From contig JAKAVW010000005.1 in assembly GCA_021827445.1 (NCBI GenBank), positions 1 to 27,016 on the forward strand: a stretch of DNA of 27,016 nt, given 5' to 3'. The notes beneath the pieces are model-generated. The model was given only the letters and a program-made list of their open reading frames with translations, had not been told where the DNA came from and did not search any database. The position numbers were made by a program, and so were the translations under genes. The stretch is from Pseudomonadota bacterium (GTDB taxonomy: Bacteria > Pseudomonadota > Gammaproteobacteria > Acidithiobacillales > Acidithiobacillaceae). This document shows, in pieces, positions 1-8,344 of this stretch. The stretch's first letter is position 1, and every line of letters begins with the position of its first letter.

Positions 1-1
1 G

Positions 2-1009
2 ATCTCTCCCGAGGCGCCTCTGGCGCAGGGTAAAGTCTCTGCGCCCGTCCTGCAGACGAGGAATCAAAGCATGGCTGCCTTCGCCCGCGTGCCGGGTACG
101 GTCGTTGCCCATCAGCAGGTGCAGATCAGCTCGCGTCTGAGTGGTTACATTCGCTCCATGAGCGTGCGTGACGGACAGTCGGTACAGGCTGGGCAACTGC
201 TTTTTGAGGTGGATCCGACGGATGTCATGGGGCAGATGCAGCAAGCGCAGGCGAGCCTGGCTGAGGCTCAGTCGGCGCTCACCGACGCCCGCTCCAATTA
301 TGAGCGGTTCAAGATCCTGTACGCTCAGCAAGCTATTCCCGAGCAACAGTGGGATCAGATAAAATCGGCCTATGGTATGGCGCAGGCCCGCGTTGCAGCC
401 GCACGCGGCGGGGTCGGCACGGCACAGTCACAACTGCGCTATGCACGGGTAACGGCGCCCTTCTCCGGGATCATCACGCGCAAGTTCCTGCAGAACGGAG
501 ACCTCGCGTCACCCGGTCAGCCCATTCTGGCCCTGGCGGACACCTCCCGGCTGGAAGTCCAGTGCAGTGTCAGCGGGACTCTGTATCACAGCCTCCAGAT
601 CGGTCAGAAAGTCGCGGTCCTCGCCGAGGGAAAACGTGTTCCCGCAACGGTTCTGGATTTGGTCGGGGCTGCAGACGCGATGACCCATGCCCATACGGTC
701 AAACTCAGCCTACCCGCGGACAGTACGCTACAGGCTGGCGACTATGTCAGCGTGGAAGTGCCGGTCACCCAGCGGCAGGTAATGACAGTGCCAGCGTCTG
801 CCTTGCTGGATCGGGCCGGAATCCCCGGTGTTTTTGTCGTTGACGCGCAAGGTGTCGCGCATTATCGCATGGTGCGACCGGGTCCGAGCACGCCGGAGGG
901 TGTGGAAATTCTTTCGGGGCTGAGTGCGGGAGAGACGGTGGTCGTGGGCAATCTCGCCGCCGTGAATAACGGGGATCATATCGAGCCAGCGGGAGCTACC
1001 CATGGCTGA
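2..1009 (+). CDS. RND efflux periplasmic adaptor subunit (membrane fusion protein), 5' partial
   Basis: This is the periplasmic adaptor that would link the inner-membrane RND pump encoded next to an outer-membrane channel. The reading frame is open from base 2 with no stop before the first internal ATG at 71, and the residues around 71 already form the first beta strands of the biotinyl-lipoyl domain (GTVVAHQQVQISSRLSGYI). The signal peptide and true start therefore lie outside the window. A coiled-coil helical hairpin rich in Ala and Gln (about residues 55-115 counted from 71) is followed by the second lipoyl half (VTAPFSGIITRK) and beta-barrel domains. Its end overlaps the start of the pump gene by 8 bases, which indicates translational coupling. 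The HlyD/AcrA family assignment is firm. The substrate cannot be told from the sequence. Confidence 0.9.
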   Translation: MSPEAPLAQGKVSAPVLQTRNQSMAAFARVPGTVVAHQQVQISSRLSGYIRSMSVRDGQSVQAGQLLFEVDPTDVMGQMQQAQASLAEAQSALTDARSNYERFKILYAQQAIPEQQWDQIKSAYGMAQARVAAARGGVGTAQSQLRYARVTAPFSGIITRKFLQNGDLASPGQPILALADTSRLEVQCSVSGTLYHSLQIGQKVAVLAEGKRVPATVLDLVGAADAMTHAHTVKLSLPADSTLQAGDYVSVEVPVTQRQVMTVPASALLDRAGIPGVFVVDAQGVAHYRMVRPGPSTPEGVEILSGLSAGETVVVGNLAAVNNGDHIEPAGATHG

Positions 1010-4000
1010 GTCCGAGCAGCGGCAAAATCTGGCAGGGCGACTCGCCCAGTCGTTTTATCAGTCCAAGATCACGGTGTTGATCATGGTGGCCATTGCCCTG
1101 TTCGGGGCCTTGGCGATTCTTGTCACGCCGCGTCTGTATAACCCGGAAATCGTGGTGCCCGCTGCTGAAATTTTCATCATGCGGCCCGGCTCTGACAGTG
1201 AGGAAATTCACCATCTGGTGATACGGCCGCTGGAAGCCCTAATGGCATCCCTGCCCGGTGTCCATCACACCTATGGTTACGCAATCAATGATATGGGGGT
1301 GGTCACCGTCGAGTTTCAGGTCGGTGCCAACGAAGAAAAAAGTCTGCTGGAAGTCTACAACCAACTCAGCCGTAATATGGACAAAATGCCCCCCGGTACG
1401 GAACAACCCTTGGTTAAATCCATAGGCATCAACGATGTTCCGATCATGTCGGTGACTCTGAGCTCCAGCCAGATGACGCCTTTGGCATTGCGCCAGGTCG
1501 GCGTGCGGCTGATGAACCGGCTGCAGAGCGTGCCGGATGTGGCGAACGCTGAAGTGATCGGCGGCAGCCCTCTGGCCATCAATGTGTGGCTGAATCCGGC
1601 CAAGCTCTCCGGTGTCGGCCTCAGCCTGCAGGATATCCAGCAGGCGCTGAGGGGGAGCAATGTCATTCTTCCGGGTGGCCACCTGGTGCACGACAACCAG
1701 GAAATTCCCCTGCGCATCAATGGGGCGATAGGTTCGGCGCGGGGGGTCGGTGACCTCATTATCGGCAGCCGTGACGGGCAACCGATATTTCTGAAGGACG
1801 TGGCCCGGGTGGAAGAAGGTGCCGCGGAAAATCACATTGCGACCAGCAATACCCTTGGGCGTGCAAACCGGGTCGGCCTGTCGGCGGGCACGACCATGTC
1901 GGCCGTTACCATTACCCTCGCCAAACGCCCGGGGACCAATGCCGTGACCGTCGCGGACGCGATCAAGGCGAAACTGGATCGTCTGGAGCGGGAGGCGCTG
2001 CCGGAAGGTGTGCATGTTTCTGTCACCCGTGATTACGGCGCTCGTGCCGATGATGCGGTCAGTACCCTTTTCGAGCACCTCAGCATCGCCGTCGCGGTCG
2101 TCGCGGTTATCCTGATGATATTCCTCGGCTGGCGGGAGGCGGGTATCGTTATTCTGACGGTGCCGCTTACCCTGGGTATGGTGCTGGGCATCGGCTGGCT
2201 GCTCGGGCAGACCATCAACCGGATCACCCTGTTCGCGCTCATTCTGTCGCTGGGGTTGCTGGTGGATGGCGGTATCGTTGTCATCGAAAACATACATCGC
2301 CATTTGCATGGCTGCGGCAAGGATGGTTTCGCCCGCTGTATCATCACTGCCAGCAATGAGATCGGCAATCCGACGAATATAGCGACGCTGGCGGTGATTC
2401 TCGCCTTCGTGCCCATGGCCTTTGTGACCGGGATGATGGGGCCCTTCATGTTACCCATCCCTATTTTTGTGCCCATTGCCATGATTACGTCGGTTCTGCT
2501 CGCCTATACGGTGGTGCCCTGGGGGGCGTACCGCTTTCTGCGGGGCAAAGCGGACCGGCAGGCCGGCGGCGAGAAAGGTGGGCATGCGATGCGGCCGGAC
2601 TCCCTGCAGCGTGGGTACATCCGGGTGTTTACGCCCCTGCTGAAATCCTCCGTGCGCCGTAATATCTTTTTCATTGTGGTCGTCGTGCTGCTTCTGCTGG
2701 CGATGCTGATGCCGATGTGGCAGTTTATCCGCCCTCAGGGCATGAATGGTCCCCTGAGTGCCCTTGGGGTGAACCTGAAGATGCTGCCGGAGGGTAATGT
2801 CAGTGATTTCATGATACAGGTGGATACCCCAGCGGGCACTGCGCTGGCTGAGACCGGACAGGTCACGGAAGCGATCGGCAATGTGCTCAGCCGCAATCGC
2901 TATGTCGAAAATTTTCAGACCTATCTGGGCCGTTCTGCACCTGTGGACTTCGCGGGACTGGTGCGCGGTGACATGATGCGCGAAGGCAGCAATTACGCCC
3001 AAATCCAGATCAACATGGTGCCGCGGGATGAGCGACCCATGTCCCATGTCGTGTCCCTGGAAATCTATAAGGCGCTGCAACCCGTCCGGGAGCGTTTTCC
3101 GGGCACCGTCATCAAAATTTTCGAGGTGCCGCCGGGACCCCCGGTACGTGCTCAGGTAGTGGCGGAACTCTACGGGCCGAACTATGGGAAGCTGCGTCAG
3201 ATAGCGGGTTCGGTCGAGCAATATTTCCGTAAAGTCTACGACATGATCAATGTGGATGACTCGGTGACGGCGACGGTACCTGAATACCTGCTGCATGTGG
3301 ATCGGCAGAAGGCCACGTTGGCCGGGGTCGCACCGGCTCAGGTAGCTGCGCTCGTGCATGATTACGTGGCAGGTACCAAACTGGGTGCCCTGCATGTGAA
3401 AAATGCCCGCGAGCCGGTGGATATCATCCTCCGCATGCCTCAGACGGATCGCGCCTGGCAGCAGCAGATACTCGATCTGCACGTGCAGAGCCGGAGCGGG
3501 CAGCAGGTGCCTCTGGCGAGTATCGTGCGGATCGAACGGGCGACGCTAGCCAAGCCGATTTATGACCGTGATCAACATCCCGTGGTATACGTGACCGGGG
3601 ATCTGATGGGTTCCAGCCCGGTCTACGCGGTGTTATCGCTGAATCACTGGCTGGACGGCAAGACCATCGACGGTGTGCATCTCAGTACCGCCAATTTGGG
3701 TTTTTCGCCTGCGCAGCCCGATGATATTACCCATTACCAGATTCTCTGGGGCGGTGACATGCGTCTGACCCTCGACGTCTTCCGGGACCTCGGCGCCGCT
3801 TTTATCGTTGCCCTGGTATTCATCTACCTGATGCTGGTGGCCTACTACCAGTCTTTCATGATGCCGGTGATCGTCATGGGCGCCATTCCGATGACCTTGA
3901 TCGGGGTTTTCCCTGGGCACTGGCTGCTGAACACGCCGTTTAACGCCACCTCCATGATCGGGGTCATCGCCCTGGCCGGTGTCGTTGTGCGCAACTCGTT

Positions 4001-4277
4001 GTTGCTGATTGACTTTATTATAGACTACCGGCGCCAAGGTTACGCCCTGGAAGAGGCTGTGCTACAGGGCGGTGCGGTGCGTTTCCGCCCCATTCTCCTG
4101 ACGGCGCTGGCCATCATGTTCGGCTCTGCCATCATGGTGACCGACCCGGTCTTCGGCGGGCTGGCAGTTTCCTTGATATTTGGCACCTTCGCCTCCACAT
4201 TGCTGACATTGATCGTGATTCCGCTGCTCTATTTCCTCTGGGAGCGGCGCTTGGAAAAGCATACACAAGGAGTTTGA
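1002..4277 (+). CDS. RND family efflux transporter permease
   Basis: A large inner-membrane proton-driven efflux pump of 1091 residues, within the usual 1020-1100 range of RND permeases. The layout is typical: one N-terminal membrane helix (about residues 24-42), a long periplasmic porter domain, a block of helices TM2-TM6 (about 355-520), a second periplasmic domain, and a C-terminal block of helices (about 925-1080). TM4 carries the proton-relay region LGLLVDGGIVVIEN, with the single Asp seen in heavy-metal-type pumps such as CzcA rather than the Asp-Asp pair of AcrB. It overlaps the adaptor gene and is followed after 6 bases by a small membrane protein gene, so it heads or belongs to a multi-gene operon. 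Metal or organic substrates are both possible. Confidence 0.93.
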   Translation: MAESEQRQNLAGRLAQSFYQSKITVLIMVAIALFGALAILVTPRLYNPEIVVPAAEIFIMRPGSDSEEIHHLVIRPLEALMASLPGVHHTYGYAINDMGVVTVEFQVGANEEKSLLEVYNQLSRNMDKMPPGTEQPLVKSIGINDVPIMSVTLSSSQMTPLALRQVGVRLMNRLQSVPDVANAEVIGGSPLAINVWLNPAKLSGVGLSLQDIQQALRGSNVILPGGHLVHDNQEIPLRINGAIGSARGVGDLIIGSRDGQPIFLKDVARVEEGAAENHIATSNTLGRANRVGLSAGTTMSAVTITLAKRPGTNAVTVADAIKAKLDRLEREALPEGVHVSVTRDYGARADDAVSTLFEHLSIAVAVVAVILMIFLGWREAGIVILTVPLTLGMVLGIGWLLGQTINRITLFALILSLGLLVDGGIVVIENIHRHLHGCGKDGFARCIITASNEIGNPTNIATLAVILAFVPMAFVTGMMGPFMLPIPIFVPIAMITSVLLAYTVVPWGAYRFLRGKADRQAGGEKGGHAMRPDSLQRGYIRVFTPLLKSSVRRNIFFIVVVVLLLLAMLMPMWQFIRPQGMNGPLSALGVNLKMLPEGNVSDFMIQVDTPAGTALAETGQVTEAIGNVLSRNRYVENFQTYLGRSAPVDFAGLVRGDMMREGSNYAQIQINMVPRDERPMSHVVSLEIYKALQPVRERFPGTVIKIFEVPPGPPVRAQVVAELYGPNYGKLRQIAGSVEQYFRKVYDMINVDDSVTATVPEYLLHVDRQKATLAGVAPAQVAALVHDYVAGTKLGALHVKNAREPVDIILRMPQTDRAWQQQILDLHVQSRSGQQVPLASIVRIERATLAKPIYDRDQHPVVYVTGDLMGSSPVYAVLSLNHWLDGKTIDGVHLSTANLGFSPAQPDDITHYQILWGGDMRLTLDVFRDLGAAFIVALVFIYLMLVAYYQSFMMPVIVMGAIPMTLIGVFPGHWLLNTPFNATSMIGVIALAGVVVRNSLLLIDFIIDYRRQGYALEEAVLQGGAVRFRPILLTALAIMFGSAIMVTDPVFGGLAVSLIFGTFASTLLTLIVIPLLYFLWERRLEKHTQGV

Positions 4278-4283
4278 CTGCGG

Positions 4284-4505
4284 ATGAATACTGAACGTTG
4301 GGTGCGGGTGGTTGCCGGTTTTTTTGTATTGCTCAGCGTGGCGCTGGGTGCTCCGGCCAGTCCTGTTTTTGTGAGCGAGTGGTTTTTGACTGTCACCCTC
4401 TTTGTGGGTTTCAACCTGCTGCAAAGTGGTTTCACCTGTTTCTGCCCACTGGATCGCATCCTGCTCAAGTTCGGAGTGCCGGGTTCCGGGACCTGCGGAC
4501 GCTAA
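4284..4505 (+). CDS. Small DUF2892-type inner membrane protein
   Basis: A 73-residue protein with two hydrophobic segments (about residues 8-24 and 29-48) and a short Cys-containing tail (FTCFCPLDRILLKFGV), resembling the DUF2892 proteins often found beside or fused to rhodanese domains, as in the C-terminal membrane part of YgaP. It lies 6 bases after the RND permease stop and 3 bases before the membrane-anchored rhodanese gene, so the three are almost certainly cotranscribed. The family is known mainly as a membrane partner of sulfurtransferases. A direct role here is inferred from that neighbourhood only. Confidence 0.75.
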   Translation: MNTERWVRVVAGFFVLLSVALGAPASPVFVSEWFLTVTLFVGFNLLQSGFTCFCPLDRILLKFGVPGSGTCGR

Positions 4506-4508
4506 GCC

Positions 4509-4934
4509 ATGGACCATAAAATTCTTTTCTTTATCGAGTCGCAGTGGCCCTTGCTGCTTGGGGCAGTGGCGCTGATCGTCATGATTTTCAAGGGGCCATT
4601 GACGCGGAGGGCGGCGGGTATCCATGAAGTAGACCCGGCGACTGCGGTACAATTGATCAACCATGAAGATGCAGTAATCATCGATGTGCGGGAGCAGAAA
4701 GAGTGGTCGCAGGGGCATCTGCCCGGTGCCCGGCACATTCCTCTGGGTGACTTGCCCAAATATATGCAGGATCTGGAGAAGCATCGTGGCCATCATGTCA
4801 TCTGCCAGTGTGCGAGTGGCATGCGTTCATCGCGCGCCGCGGCCAGCCTGAAAAAAGCCGGTTTTGACAAGATTTATAGTCTGAGAGGCGGGATCGGCGC
4901 GTGGCGGAGTGCCGGGTTGCCGGTAGAGAAGTGA
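4509..4934 (+). CDS. Membrane-anchored rhodanese-like sulfurtransferase
   Basis: A 141-residue protein with one N-terminal membrane helix (about residues 10-30) and a single rhodanese domain. Family landmarks are visible: the strand-turn IIDVREQKEWSQGHLPGARHIP and the active-site loop VICQCASGMRSSRAA, where the Cys followed by ASGMR is the persulfide-carrying residue. The C-terminal LRGGIGAWRSAGLPV completes the domain. The membrane anchor and the DUF2892 gene directly upstream together mirror the two halves of YgaP, here split into two genes. The next gene, a glutaredoxin, overlaps the stop codon. Thiosulfate or persulfide sulfur transfer at the inner membrane is likely. The physiological sulfur donor is not evident. 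Confidence 0.88.
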   Translation: MDHKILFFIESQWPLLLGAVALIVMIFKGPLTRRAAGIHEVDPATAVQLINHEDAVIIDVREQKEWSQGHLPGARHIPLGDLPKYMQDLEKHRGHHVICQCASGMRSSRAAASLKKAGFDKIYSLRGGIGAWRSAGLPVEK

Positions 4935-5218
4935 TCGTGAAAGGGGCGGTGGTGCGAATGTACGCGACGGGCACCTGCCCGTATTGCCGACGCGCCGAAG
5001 CGCTGCTGTGCAGTAAGGGGGTCACACCTGAAATCCTCCGGGTGGATCGGGACCCCGCGCTGCGCCAGAGCATGCTGAAGCTCGCACATGGGCGGCATAC
5101 GGTGCCGCAGGTGTTTATCAACGGCCGACATATCGGCGGCTATGATGACCTTGCCGCACTGGATCATCGTGGTGCCTTGGATGCCCTGTTGCAGGAAGAT
5201 GGCCAGGGGTGTGGATAA
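4931..5218 (+). CDS. Glutaredoxin (CPYC type)
   Basis: A class I dithiol glutaredoxin of 95 residues. The redox motif CPYC sits near the N-terminus (YATGTCPYCRRAEALL), followed by the cis-Pro segment HTVPQVFINGRHIGGYDDL, which binds glutathione. The likely start is the GTG at 4931, whose last bases overlap the rhodanese TGA stop (GTGA). A GTG at 4937 is an alternative, and no ATG lies early enough to keep the first beta strand. The gene belongs to a compact RND, DUF2892, rhodanese, glutaredoxin, thioredoxin string. This suggests that thiol redox or sulfur-transfer proteins are co-expressed with the efflux system. Confidence 0.9.
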   Translation: MIVKGAVVRMYATGTCPYCRRAEALLCSKGVTPEILRVDRDPALRQSMLKLAHGRHTVPQVFINGRHIGGYDDLAALDHRGALDALLQEDGQGCG

Positions 5219-5249
5219 TAGCGGTTCGATGAAACATCGGGGGGAAGTT

Positions 5250-5684
5250 ATGACATCCGTGATATTGCTTTGTCCTGCCTGCGGCGCCGTCAATCGGGTG
5301 CCCAAAGAGCGTCTGGGGGAAAACCCCAAGTGTGGCAAATGCCACGCACAGATTTTTCCTGACCATCCCGTCAATCTCAGCAGTAGCAGTTTTTCCGAAT
5401 ATATTCAGAAAAACGAATTGCCGGTGCTGGTCGATTTCTGGGCCCCCTGGTGCGGGCCCTGCCGAACCATGGCACCGCAGTTTGAGCAGGCTGGTCGGGC
5501 GATGCGGGGGCGTGTGCTCTTTGCCAAGGTGAATACCGAAGATGAACAGCAAATCGGTAGCCGCTTCCAGATTCGTTCCATCCCCACCATGGTGCTTTTC
5601 AAGGCCGGAAAAGAGCTGGCGCGGATGAGCGGCGCCATGGGTGCCGCGGAACTTCAGCGCTGGTTGACAGGACAGGGGGTCTGA
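5250..5684 (+). CDS. trxC: Thioredoxin 2-type protein with N-terminal zinc ribbon (TrxC-like)
   Basis: A cytoplasmic thioredoxin of 144 residues. The N-terminus holds two CxxC knuckles (CPACGAVNRVPKERLGENPKCGKC) that form the zinc ribbon of TrxC-type thioredoxins. The thioredoxin fold follows with the active site WAPWCGPCRTMAP and the cis-Pro loop RSIPTMVLFKAG. I chose the ATG at 5250 because a strong Shine-Dalgarno (GGGGGGAAG) lies just upstream and because the homologous N-terminus begins there. An in-frame ATG at 5229 lacks this. It is the last gene of the redox/efflux string. A TTGACT-like element shortly downstream may start a new transcript for the amidase. Confidence 0.92.
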   Translation: MTSVILLCPACGAVNRVPKERLGENPKCGKCHAQIFPDHPVNLSSSSFSEYIQKNELPVLVDFWAPWCGPCRTMAPQFEQAGRAMRGRVLFAKVNTEDEQQIGSRFQIRSIPTMVLFKAGKELARMSGAMGAAELQRWLTGQGV

Positions 5685-5699
5685 AACCCGGGCATTACC

Positions 5700-5727
5700 T
5701 TGACTTCTTCCGGATAAGCTCTAACTT
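5700..5727 (+). promoter_or_regulatory. Possible sigma-70 promoter upstream of the amidase gene
   Basis: TTGACT at 5700-5705 is followed after 16 bases by TAACTT at 5722-5727, in the 84-base gap between the thioredoxin gene and the amidase gene. The -35 box is good and the -10 box is weak. No other convincing promoter was seen in this gap. Confidence 0.3.
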
Positions 5728-5768
5728 ACCACTATAACTCAACATTTATAAAGGATAGTGGGGGCGCT

Positions 5769-7097
5769 ATGGCCGGGAAGTCTGATGCGGGTTCCTCAAG
5801 GCGGCAGTTCCTGCGACAGGCTGCGCTGGGCGGCGCATTGTTGTGCGGCTGGAATATGGCCGCCGCCGCGCAGCTCCGTGGGCTGCGCGTGGGCCGCTAC
5901 GGGCAGGGTGTGCGTCTGGTCTTTGATCTCAACCGGCGTTTGACGGCTGCACCGGTGATCCGTAGCGTGGGTGAAGTGCTGCATATCGAGTTGCCTGGCG
6001 TACAGCATTGGCTTGGCCGTCCCGTGGTGCCTGCATTGGGACCACTGCAGGGCGGAGCGGAGATGAACGAGAGCGCCGCCGGGGTAGTGCTGCGCTTGCC
6101 TTTGCGGGAAACGGTACGCTGGCACAGTTTCTCTCTGGGTCCCGGTGGTGGTGCTTCACATCGCCTGGTGCTGGACTTGATGCCCGTCGCTGGAACTGCG
6201 GTGGAGTCCTCCCGTTCGCATCCCGTTGTCGGGGCGGGACGGCCCATTGTGGTCTGCCTGGACCCCGGCCATGGCGGCCACGATCCGGGTGCCATCGGCG
6301 CCAGGGGGACCTGCGAGAAGGATGTCGTGCTGGATGTTGCTCTGTCTCTGGCCCGACTGATCCGCAGCACCCCCGGAATGCGTCTGGTCATTTCCCGTGA
6401 TACTGATCGCTATGTGCCGCTCATCGATCGTATGCACCTGGGGTTGGCGCAGCGTGCCGATCTCTTCGTCTCCATTCATGCGGACGCTTTTCCGGAGCGA
6501 ACGGTGCGCGGTTCGACGGTCTGGGCGCTGTCGCAAACGGGGGCGACCAGTGCGGCGGCCCGCTGGCTGGCCAGAACGCAGAATGCCGCTGATCCTCTCC
6601 TCGGCGACGTACAATCGGGGGTGCATGATCTGATGCTCAACGAGGTACTCATCAATATGACCCAGACGGCTGCCATGAACGCGGCGGCGGCTGCTGCGGA
6701 TATTATGATTCGCGGGTTGGCCGGGGTGGAGGATTTGCACAACGCTGCCGTGCAGCACGCCAATTTCGTAGTGCTGCGCGCCCCGGATGTGCCGTCGATG
6801 CTGGTGGAGACTGCCTTTATTTCCAACCCGCAGGAGGAGCAACGCCTGCGTGATCCGGATTTCCGTCAACTGCTTGCGCGCACCATGCATGACGCGGTAC
6901 TCGCCCATTTTGTGAACGCGCCACCAGCGGATAGCGCGTGGTCTGCGACGCGGCATGTGCTGGGAAAAGCGGAAAACCTGGCGGATGTGGCGCACCGTTA
7001 CGGGCTGAGCGTAGAGGCTTTGCGTCTGGCTAACAATCTGCCGCACGGAGAGGGTCAGCCCGGAGTACATCTGCGTGTTCCCATCATGGGGGCCTGA
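5769..7097 (+). CDS. amiC: N-acetylmuramoyl-L-alanine amidase, AmiC type, with AMIN and LysM domains
   Basis: A zinc amidase that cleaves peptidoglycan stem peptides during daughter-cell separation, 442 residues. The N-terminus is a twin-arginine signal (SSRRQFLRQAALGGALL, then AAAAQ), so export of the folded protein is expected. An AMIN domain (about residues 35-130) would target it to the septum. The Amidase_3 catalytic domain follows with visible zinc ligands and catalytic residues: VCLDPGHGGHDPGAIG (His), CEKDVVLDVAL (Glu), SIHADAF (His) and MLVETAFISNP (Glu). The C-terminal part (about 395-440, HVLGKAENLADVAHRYGLS) is a LysM wall-binding repeat. The start is the first ATG after a GGATAG/GGGGG stretch. 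No defects were seen. Confidence 0.93.
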   Translation: MAGKSDAGSSRRQFLRQAALGGALLCGWNMAAAAQLRGLRVGRYGQGVRLVFDLNRRLTAAPVIRSVGEVLHIELPGVQHWLGRPVVPALGPLQGGAEMNESAAGVVLRLPLRETVRWHSFSLGPGGGASHRLVLDLMPVAGTAVESSRSHPVVGAGRPIVVCLDPGHGGHDPGAIGARGTCEKDVVLDVALSLARLIRSTPGMRLVISRDTDRYVPLIDRMHLGLAQRADLFVSIHADAFPERTVRGSTVWALSQTGATSAAARWLARTQNAADPLLGDVQSGVHDLMLNEVLINMTQTAAMNAAAAAADIMIRGLAGVEDLHNAAVQHANFVVLRAPDVPSMLVETAFISNPQEEQRLRDPDFRQLLARTMHDAVLAHFVNAPPADSAWSATRHVLGKAENLADVAHRYGLSVEALRLANNLPHGEGQPGVHLRVPIMGA

Positions 7098-7170
7098 CGC
7101 GTCATGGCGGGAATCCGGAGGGTTATGTTATAACTAACTCAAATGGATGATGCAAAATGGCGGACAGTTG

Positions 7171-7824
7171 ATGGAGCTGAATTCGGGCGGTATGGTGCGG
7201 GATCAGACCCGTGTTGAAGAGTGGATTAACAGTCTACTGCATGGCGCAGGCGCGGTCGGTGCCCTGCTGGTTTTTGTGCTGTGGATCGTTGGCGCAGGTC
7301 TTCACAGCACCCCTCTCGCGATAGTCACTATCAGTATATTCGTGGTGACCATTGTGATGTTGTACGGCGCTTCGACCATCTATCACATTCTGCCATCGGG
7401 GCGACTTAAACGGGCTTTTCAGTTGGTGGACCGATCCGCCATCTATCTCCTTATTGCCGGCACTTACACCCCGGTGACGCTGATGGTGCTCCATGGCTCA
7501 TGGGGTTGGATGCTGCTGACCGTGGAGTGGGGCTTGGCGGCGCTGGGCATCACTCTGCTGGCCATGGCTGGGGCGCGCGCGCAATCGATTTCTCTCTGGC
7601 TCTACCTCCTCATGGGCTGGCTGGCGGTATTCGCCGCCGTGCCGCTCTATAATTCGGCACCCGGCTGGTTTTTATGGTGGTTGGCCGCTGGCGGGTTGGC
7701 CTATACCATAGGCGTCCTCTTTTTTCTGCTGGATCGCTGGAAATATTTCCATTCCATCTGGCATGTTTTTGTCATCGCCGGTACGGCGCTGCAGTTCTGG
7801 GCTATTCTTCAGTATGCTGGCTGA
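7171..7824 (+). CDS. Hemolysin III / TrhA (PAQR-like) integral membrane protein
   Basis: A protein of about 217 residues with seven predicted membrane helices, of the hemolysin III/TrhA branch of the PAQR superfamily. Family signatures are present: the first-helix motif EEWINSLLHGAGAVGALL, the YGASTIYHI segment with its conserved His, and the C-terminal IWHVFVIAGTALQFWAI with a second conserved His. In bacteria this family is linked to membrane-fluidity homeostasis. The haemolysin name is historical. I prefer the ATG at 7171, because the spacing to the EE..N..HG motif matches homologues and a GGCGGA lies upstream. In-frame ATGs at 7147 and 7150 would add eight or seven residues. The gene is the last complete backbone gene before the tRNA. 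Confidence 0.88.
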   Translation: MELNSGGMVRDQTRVEEWINSLLHGAGAVGALLVFVLWIVGAGLHSTPLAIVTISIFVVTIVMLYGASTIYHILPSGRLKRAFQLVDRSAIYLLIAGTYTPVTLMVLHGSWGWMLLTVEWGLAALGITLLAMAGARAQSISLWLYLLMGWLAVFAAVPLYNSAPGWFLWWLAAGGLAYTIGVLFFLLDRWKYFHSIWHVFVIAGTALQFWAILQYAG

Positions 7825-7842
7825 AGGAGCATCGTCCGCATC

Positions 7843-7870
7843 TTGCTTTTGGGAAAAAAGAGCTTATAAT
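7843..7870 (+). promoter_or_regulatory. Sigma-70 promoter of tRNA-Glu
   Basis: TTGCTT at 7843-7848, a 16-base spacer, and a perfect TATAAT at 7865-7870, ending 9 bases before the mature tRNA 5' end. The GC-rich bases between the -10 box and the tRNA fit a stable-RNA discriminator. Confidence 0.7.
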
Positions 7871-7879
7871 TTGCGCTCC

Positions 7880-7955
7880 GCTCCCATCGTCTAGTGGTCT
7901 AGGACACTGGCCTCTCACGTCGGTAACAGGGGTTCGAACCCCCTTGGGAGCACCA
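7880..7955 (+). tRNA. tRNA-Glu (anticodon CTC)
   Basis: A 76-base cloverleaf with encoded CCA. The acceptor strands GCTCCCA (7880-7886) and TGGGAGC (7945-7951) pair perfectly, followed by discriminator A and CCA at 7953-7955. The T-arm contains GGTTCGAACC. The anticodon stem CTGGC/GTCGG encloses the loop CTCTCAC, giving anticodon CTC. Base-by-base alignment to bacterial tRNA-Glu (CGTCTAG D-arm, GGTAAC variable region) supports the identity. A recombinase remnant abuts its 3' end on the opposite strand, so this looks like the island boundary. Confidence 0.95.
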
Positions 7956-8340
7956 TCTGATCCCCGGTTTTATCCGATGCCGCAACTCGATAGGTGATTA
8001 CCGCCTCAAAGGTTGCCGGATCGAGTTCAACCCGATCGATCATCTGTACCAGCATGATCTTGACGGCTGCACTGTCTCTTTCCTCCAGCGTCTGCACGAT
8101 AACCGACAGTGCCCGCTGCACATCCTTGGCGGTGATGTTCCGGTAGGCTCGTGCGGCCGCGTTTTCCATGTCCATGGCTTCAAGGGATGCGATGATCTGT
8201 TCACGCTCCGCTTCCAGAACTTCGATCTGAGCTTCCCGGAAGGTGTGAAAAGAAGGCCGGTCAGCACATAAATGCGCCTGGTTCCGGGTCCGCCGCTACG
8301 TTTCTTCGCCTCGATCATCGCGAGAATGGCCTCGGCCTCC
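7915..8340 (-). pseudogene. Serine recombinase C-terminal remnant, frameshifted, abutting tRNA-Glu
   Basis: Read on the minus strand, the upstream piece (8340 to about 8240) gives EAEAILAMIEAKKRSGG and RRIYVLTGLLF. This is the linker and the start of the zinc-ribbon region of large serine recombinases. After a frame change near 8240 the frame continues FREAQIEVLEAEREQIIAS through residues ending DRVELDPATFEAVITYRVA, the helical C-terminal tail of the same family. The zinc-finger cysteines that should lie between are missing, so an internal deletion has destroyed the gene. The catalytic N-terminus is absent too, cut off by an IS256-type end near 8345. The open frame runs on into the complement of the tRNA. 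The family call is by resemblance and is fairly secure for a recombinase. Confidence 0.6.
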
Positions 8341-8344
8341 GAGG

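Noticed and set aside
2230..2300. Single Asp in TM4 of the RND pump as a defect
   Set aside because: Heavy-metal-type RND pumps such as CzcA normally have VDG with one Asp at this position, so this is a subfamily trait.
1239..2309. Minus-strand open frame opposite the RND permease, and other long antisense frames over vnfD and vnfH
   Set aside because: All are shadows of conserved genes on the other strand, with unlikely composition and no ribosome sites.
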